Origin: Clostridium sp. CAG:524
Lineage (GTDB): Bacteria; Bacillota_I; Bacilli_A; RF39; UBA660
Length of the DNA stretch: 8,100 bases
Assembly: GCA_000434555.1 (NCBI GenBank)
Contig: FR880098.1
Span: forward strand, 33,388-41,487
Direction: 5' to 3'
Part shown: one piece after another, positions 5,257 to 8,100 of the stretch
Numbering within the stretch: position 1 is the first letter of the stretch
Layout of the letters: each line of letters starts with the position of its first letter
Translations under genes and position numbers: made by a program
Notes under the pieces: model-generated
Databases searched by the model: none
What the model was told of the DNA's origin: nothing
Seen by the model: only the letters and a program-made list of their open reading frames with translations

Positions 5257-5895
5257 TTATTCATGATTTTTAATAGATTTTACATACTTATATAATGTAA
5301 AATTACCTTCATTTGATAATTTAAACGTTCTAAAACTAGAAATATTTTCATTATTTGACACTAACTTATTCATATTAATATAATTATATTTAATATAATA
5401 ACTACTATAATCTTCATCATTTAAACAATAATTACCTATCACTATTATTTTAGATGTTGATATTTTGTTAATAATTCTTATAAGAGAATCTATATCATTA
5501 GATACTTTTTTATTATATTCTTTAATTATACTTTTAGATTTATTACATTTTTTAAAATATTCACTATTATTAGCATTCAAAATTATAATATTAGCTTTAG
5601 ATATCAATTGATTCAAATATATATTTTTATTCTTAGAAATAACATATTTATTATTTTTAATATCGTTTATGATATCTTTATATGTTTTATCTTCTTCAGT
5701 AAATAATTCATTAAAAAAAACTACATCATCTTTAAAGTCATCATATAAGTATTTATCATATGTTTTATAATTTGAATCAAGTAAATGGTTATCCCCAAGT
5801 ATCAATATTGATTTTCTATTATTAAGTGTTACATTATAGATTATAAATGACAGAATTAATGCCAAGAAAAAAATAACTAGTATTTTTATTTTCAT
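5257..5895 (-). CDS. Membrane-anchored degenerate SGNH-hydrolase-like protein
   Basis: A 212-residue protein with one N-terminal hydrophobic segment (about 3-22) and an extracytoplasmic body. The layout suggests an SGNH/GDSL fold: SILILGDNH (29-37) sits where these enzymes have block I GDSL, ANIIILNANN (101-110) where block III GxND is expected, TSKIIVIGNY (147-156) resembles the following core strand, and SNEGN (194-198) resembles the final HPNxxGY block. However, the nucleophile Ser is Asn36 and the catalytic His/Asp of the last block is absent, so this is probably inactive as a hydrolase, perhaps a binding protein. The assignment is by pattern only and may be wrong. AGGTGA (5901-5906) is 5 nt before the ATG at 5893-5895, which is preferred over an upstream GTG at 5904. 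It follows murA by 19 nt and is probably co-transcribed, suggesting an envelope role. Confidence 0.8.
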   Translation of the reverse strand: MKIKILVIFFLALILSFIIYNVTLNNRKSILILGDNHLLDSNYKTYDKYLYDDFKDDVVFFNELFTEEDKTYKDIINDIKNNKYVISKNKNIYLNQLISKANIIILNANNSEYFKKCNKSKSIIKEYNKKVSNDIDSLIRIINKISTSKIIVIGNYCLNDEDYSSYYIKYNYINMNKLVSNNENISSFRTFKLSNEGNFTLYKYVKSIKNHE

Positions 5896-5914
5896 AAGAT
5901 TCACCTATTAAATA

Positions 5915-7168
5915 TTACTCAGTTATTTCTATTTTAGCACCAACATTTTTAAGTTTATTGATAACATCTCCATATCCCCTTAAGATATATTCGCTATTAT
6001 ATATATTAGTTTTACCTTCTGCGATTAGAGCTGCGATTAAAAGCGAAGCTCCACCTCTTAAATCGGTTGCAGTAACATCCATACCATTTAATTTAGTTGG
6101 ACCATTTACTTCTAATTTATGAATTGATAACACTTTAGTATCAGCACCCATTTTATTAAGTTCTACTGTATTTTTAAATCTATTTTCATATATTGTTTCT
6201 TCAATTATTGATCTACCATTTGCTTGTGTTAACAATGTTGTTATAGGCTGTTGTAAATCAGTTGGAAATCCAGGAAAAGCAAGTGTTTTTATATAAGTTG
6301 GCTTTATATGTTCACATTTTGATATTGTAAGAGTATCACCATCTATTTCATAATGAACACCAATTTCTTTTAACTTTATAAGTAAAGATTCAATATGTTC
6401 ACGAATGATACCTTTAATCTTTAAATTATTTCCTAAAAGAGCACCGATTATTATATAAGTACCACTTTCTATTCTATCAGGAAATACTTCGATAACTCCT
6501 TCATCAAGTGGACATTTTCCTTCTATTTCTATTCTTTTAGTACCAGCACCCCTTATTTTAGCACCCATATTTATAAGAAAAGATGCTACGTTTACTATTT
6601 CAGGTTCCATAGCTGCATTCTCTATTACAGTAGTGCCTTCAGCGCCAATAGCTGCGAACATAACATTAATAGTTGCTCCAACACTTGGAAAATCAAAATA
6701 AATTTTTTTACCGACTAACTTTTCAGCAGTTATTATATATCTATTTTTAATAATTTCAACATGAGCACCTAATTCTTCAAAACCTTTAATATGAATATCT
6801 ATAGGTCTAGCACCAATATTACAGCCCCCAGGAAAAGATATTTCAACACGACCAAATCTAGCAAGTAAAATACCCATAAAATAATATGAAGCTCTCATTT
6901 GTACACTTAATTCTTCTGGTATTGGCTTATTTACAACATTAGATGAATCAATGTATAATGCATCATTTTTATGTTCAATAGTACAATTTAATAATTCCAT
7001 TATTTTTATTAAATATTCAATATCACTAATTTCAGGAACATTATAAATAACTGTTTTACTTTTAGATAATATTGCCATTGGAACAAGCGCTACAGCACTA
7101 TTTTTAGCACCACTAATTTTAACTTCGCCAGTAAGCATTTTATTGCCATCAATAGTAATTCTTGTCAT
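5915..7168 (-). CDS. murA: UDP-N-acetylglucosamine 1-carboxyvinyltransferase
   Basis: MurA transfers enolpyruvate from PEP to UDP-GlcNAc, the first committed step of peptidoglycan synthesis, in the cytoplasm. The protein is 417 residues, normal for the family, and all key residues are visible: K22-N23 (GAKNSA), catalytic C116 in GGCNIGARP with R121, D304 in FPTDLQQ, R371 in TDLRGGAS and R397 near the C-terminus. The Cys, not Asp, at 116 predicts sensitivity to fosfomycin. Firmicutes often carry two copies (MurA/MurZ); I cannot say which this is. A longer reading adds 22 residues from 7234, but that part is promoter sequence; the ATG at 7166-7168 begins MTRITIDG, aligned with other MurA, with AGAAAGG (7180-7186) 11 nt upstream. 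It has its own promoter and leads into the SGNH-like gene. Confidence 0.98.
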   Translation of the reverse strand: MTRITIDGNKMLTGEVKISGAKNSAVALVPMAILSKSKTVIYNVPEISDIEYLIKIMELLNCTIEHKNDALYIDSSNVVNKPIPEELSVQMRASYYFMGILLARFGRVEISFPGGCNIGARPIDIHIKGFEELGAHVEIIKNRYIITAEKLVGKKIYFDFPSVGATINVMFAAIGAEGTTVIENAAMEPEIVNVASFLINMGAKIRGAGTKRIEIEGKCPLDEGVIEVFPDRIESGTYIIIGALLGNNLKIKGIIREHIESLLIKLKEIGVHYEIDGDTLTISKCEHIKPTYIKTLAFPGFPTDLQQPITTLLTQANGRSIIEETIYENRFKNTVELNKMGADTKVLSIHKLEVNGPTKLNGMDVTATDLRGGASLLIAALIAEGKTNIYNSEYILRGYGDVINKLKNVGAKIEITE

Positions 7169-7193
7169 AATATCAATAACCTTTCTACTTAAT

Positions 7194-7222
7194 AATATAC
7201 TATTAATGAGAGTTTTAATCAA
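7194..7222 (-). promoter_or_regulatory. Promoter of murA
   Basis: On the minus strand TTGATT (7217-7222) and TATATT (7194-7199) are 17 bp apart, with the predicted start near 7187 and a leader of about 20 nt containing AGAAAGG. A 14-bp perfect palindrome stands 1 bp upstream of the -35 box. The longer automatic murA reading frame would cover this promoter. Confidence 0.6.
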
Positions 7223-7223
7223 T

Positions 7224-7237
7224 AAAATGTACATTTT
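7224..7237. repeat. 14-bp perfect palindrome upstream of murA -35 box
   Basis: AAAATGTACATTTT reads the same on both strands. It has no spacer, so it can form only a poor hairpin and is better seen as a possible protein-binding site. AATGTA occurs once more at 7250-7255, giving a related half-site next to it. In such AT-rich DNA a chance palindrome is possible; the central GTAC makes it less trivial. Confidence 0.4.
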
Positions 7238-7253
7238 CTAAAAAAATTTTACA

Positions 7254-7754
7254 TTAAAATATCTTTTTAAAGAGTTCTAATATCTTAAAATCATATTTTA
7301 CTTCTTCACTTTTATTATCATCTATCATACACAAAGGTGGATATAAAATACACCAATAATTATTACCTTTTGCTTCACCAATAGACACAACTAAAGACTC
7401 ATAATTGCCTTCTTTATAAGTAATACCATCATACTTCTTAACTGGAAAATAATTCATACCATAATTAACTTTATAATCCATATCATAATTATTATTTTCA
7501 AATAATCTATCTATTTCTTCTTCAATGTTACTTATATTACTAATAATATTTTTCCTAGTAACTTCTTTATCTTCATAATCATTAAATACATATCCTGATA
7601 TTTTATTAACAACCATTTCTTTCATAAAAATATCTCTACTTGAATTACTATTAGAAATAACTCTAAATCTAATCGCATCATCTCCATAATAATCTTTCTT
7701 ACTAAAAAGTAATATTCCAATAACCAATAACAATATAATTAAAATCTTTTTCAT
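7254..7754 (-). CDS. spoIIR: Stage II sporulation protein R
   Basis: SpoIIR is the forespore-made secreted signal that activates the membrane protease SpoIIGA to process pro-sigma-E in the mother cell. The protein has 166 residues: a hydrophobic signal or anchor (about 3-18), the family motif IRFRVISNSNSSRD (28-41), and a highly conserved C-terminal core (99-143: GMNYFPVKKYD, YESLVVSIGEAKGNNYWC, ILYPPLC) with C135 and C142. It is shorter than the about 224-residue Bacillus protein, mostly outside the core, so it appears functional. The ATG at 7752-7754 has AAAGG 11 nt upstream, held partly in a hairpin. In Bacillus the gene is under sigma-F; no clear sigma-F promoter is visible here. murA follows 85 nt later behind its own promoter. 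Its presence implies a sporulation programme. Confidence 0.95.
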   Translation of the reverse strand: MKKILIILLLVIGILLFSKKDYYGDDAIRFRVISNSNSSRDIFMKEMVVNKISGYVFNDYEDKEVTRKNIISNISNIEEEIDRLFENNNYDMDYKVNYGMNYFPVKKYDGITYKEGNYESLVVSIGEAKGNNYWCILYPPLCMIDDNKSEEVKYDFKILELFKKIF

Positions 7755-7755
7755 T

Positions 7756-7793
7756 AAAAAACCAACCTTTCAAATACATATTGGTTGATTTTT
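7756..7793 (-). terminator. Terminator-like hairpin overlapping the spoIIR ribosome binding site
   Basis: An approximately 10-bp stem (7758-7767 with 7783-7792, one G-U pair, 15-nt loop) ends on the minus strand in six T (7756-7761), one base before the spoIIR ATG. It can terminate transcripts coming from prmC. The downstream arm contains the GG of the AAAGG ribosome binding site, so read-through transcripts would also have the site partly closed. Confidence 0.65.
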
Positions 7794-7800
7794 ATATTTT

Positions 7801-8100
7801 TTATTCATGAATTATAAATAAATATCTATCTCTGTCAGTTAAATCTTTTTCTATTCTTATAATAGAATCATTAAAATATCTTTTAGCAATATCACATATA
7901 AGATTACCTTGCCACCATCCTATCTCAAAAGCAATAATAAATTTATCATTTAAATACTTTCTAGCATCTTTTATTATTTCTTCATAGAAATAGAGTCCAT
8001 CATTAGGCGCATACAATGCAAAATTAGGTTCATATTTTTTAACTGAATCCATTATTACTTCATCACTGCTTATATAAGGTGGATTACTTATAATAATATC
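7801..8100 (-). CDS. prmC: Peptide chain release factor N5-glutamine methyltransferase, C-terminal part
   Basis: The last 99 residues of PrmC (HemK), which uses S-adenosylmethionine to methylate the Gln of the GGQ motif in release factors RF1 and RF2. The frame is open to the window edge, so the N-terminal two thirds, including the SAM-binding GxGxG loop, lies beyond 8100. The substrate-binding NPPY motif is encoded at 8074-8085, followed by the family features YEPNFALYAPNDGLYFY and EIGWWQGN. An internal ATG at 8052 is not a start because NPPY lies upstream of it. The gene ends just before the spoIIR hairpin. PrmC next to SpoIIR is a recurrent Firmicute arrangement. Confidence 0.95.
   Translation of the reverse strand, partial: DIIISNPPYISSDEVIMDSVKKYEPNFALYAPNDGLYFYEEIIKDARKYLNDKFIIAFEIGWWQGNLICDIAKRYFNDSIIRIEKDLTDRDRYLFIIHE

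Noticed and set aside
5236..5275. Possible terminator after the SGNH-like gene (AAAATCA/TGATTTT)
   Set aside because: Only 7 bp with an 11-nt loop and no T-run beyond the stem, and its second arm is the rpmE -35 region. Too weak to call.
7169..7234. 22-residue N-terminal extension of MurA
   Set aside because: Covers the -10, -35 and part of the palindrome, lacks a ribosome binding site, and would make MurA longer than its family.
7778..7807. Sigma-F or sigma-G promoter for spoIIR (TGAATA at 7802-7807)
   Set aside because: The -35-like box is good, but the sequence 17-18 bp downstream (CCAATAT) matches neither the sigma-F nor the sigma-G -10 consensus well. Kept only as a remark under the hairpin finding.

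Overview
The window is very AT-rich (roughly a quarter G+C by eye), and every supported gene lies on the minus strand. The gene set (a Cys-zinc type ribosomal protein L31, MurA, the sporulation signal protein SpoIIR, PrmC and a monomeric [FeFe] hydrogenase) points to an anaerobic, endospore-forming or formerly spore-forming low-GC Firmicute, such as a Bacilli/Erysipelotrichia-type gut lineage or a Clostridium relative. Trp is encoded by TGG where checked. A TGA stop (4677-4679) sits inside a terminator hairpin, so the standard bacterial code fits better than the Mollicutes code. I cannot name a species. No rRNA, tRNA, transposon, CRISPR array or phage gene was seen.

Layout in the direction of transcription (right to left): the 3' part of prmC (entering at 8100), spoIIR, murA, a membrane-anchored degenerate SGNH-hydrolase-like protein, rpmE, an 88-residue acidic orphan, a membrane-anchored thioredoxin-like protein, an OmpR-family response regulator, its histidine kinase, and a rubredoxin-[FeFe] hydrogenase ending at 225. 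The right half looks like a condensed form of the murZ-rho-rpmE-prfA-prmC-spoIIR neighbourhood known from Bacillus. The left half is accessory: a two-component system whose genes overlap and run straight into the hydrogenase gene.

The spaces between genes are short and dense with signals. I read good sigma-A-like promoters before murA, rpmE and the response regulator, a possible leaderless promoter for the thioredoxin-like gene, and an extended -10 promoter just before hydA. Rho-independent-type terminators, several overlapping the stop codon of the gene they end, follow rpmE, the orphan gene, the thioredoxin-like gene and hydA. A terminator-like hairpin that also holds part of the ribosome binding site stands just before spoIIR. 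At 159-187 a perfect consensus promoter (TTGACA, 17 bp, TATAAT) fires leftward out of the window; positions 1-158 hold no convincing gene.

Several automatic start sites are too early. Ribosome binding sites move the starts of the response regulator (to 3801), the orphan (4943), rpmE (5170), the SGNH-like gene (5895) and murA (7168).

Working model (inference): murA and the SGNH-like gene form one envelope unit; prmC and rpmE are translation genes; spoIIR is insulated from prmC transcription by its hairpin; and the two-component system, probably self-regulated through direct repeats in its promoter, is co-transcribed with a hydrogenase that also has its own basal promoter.
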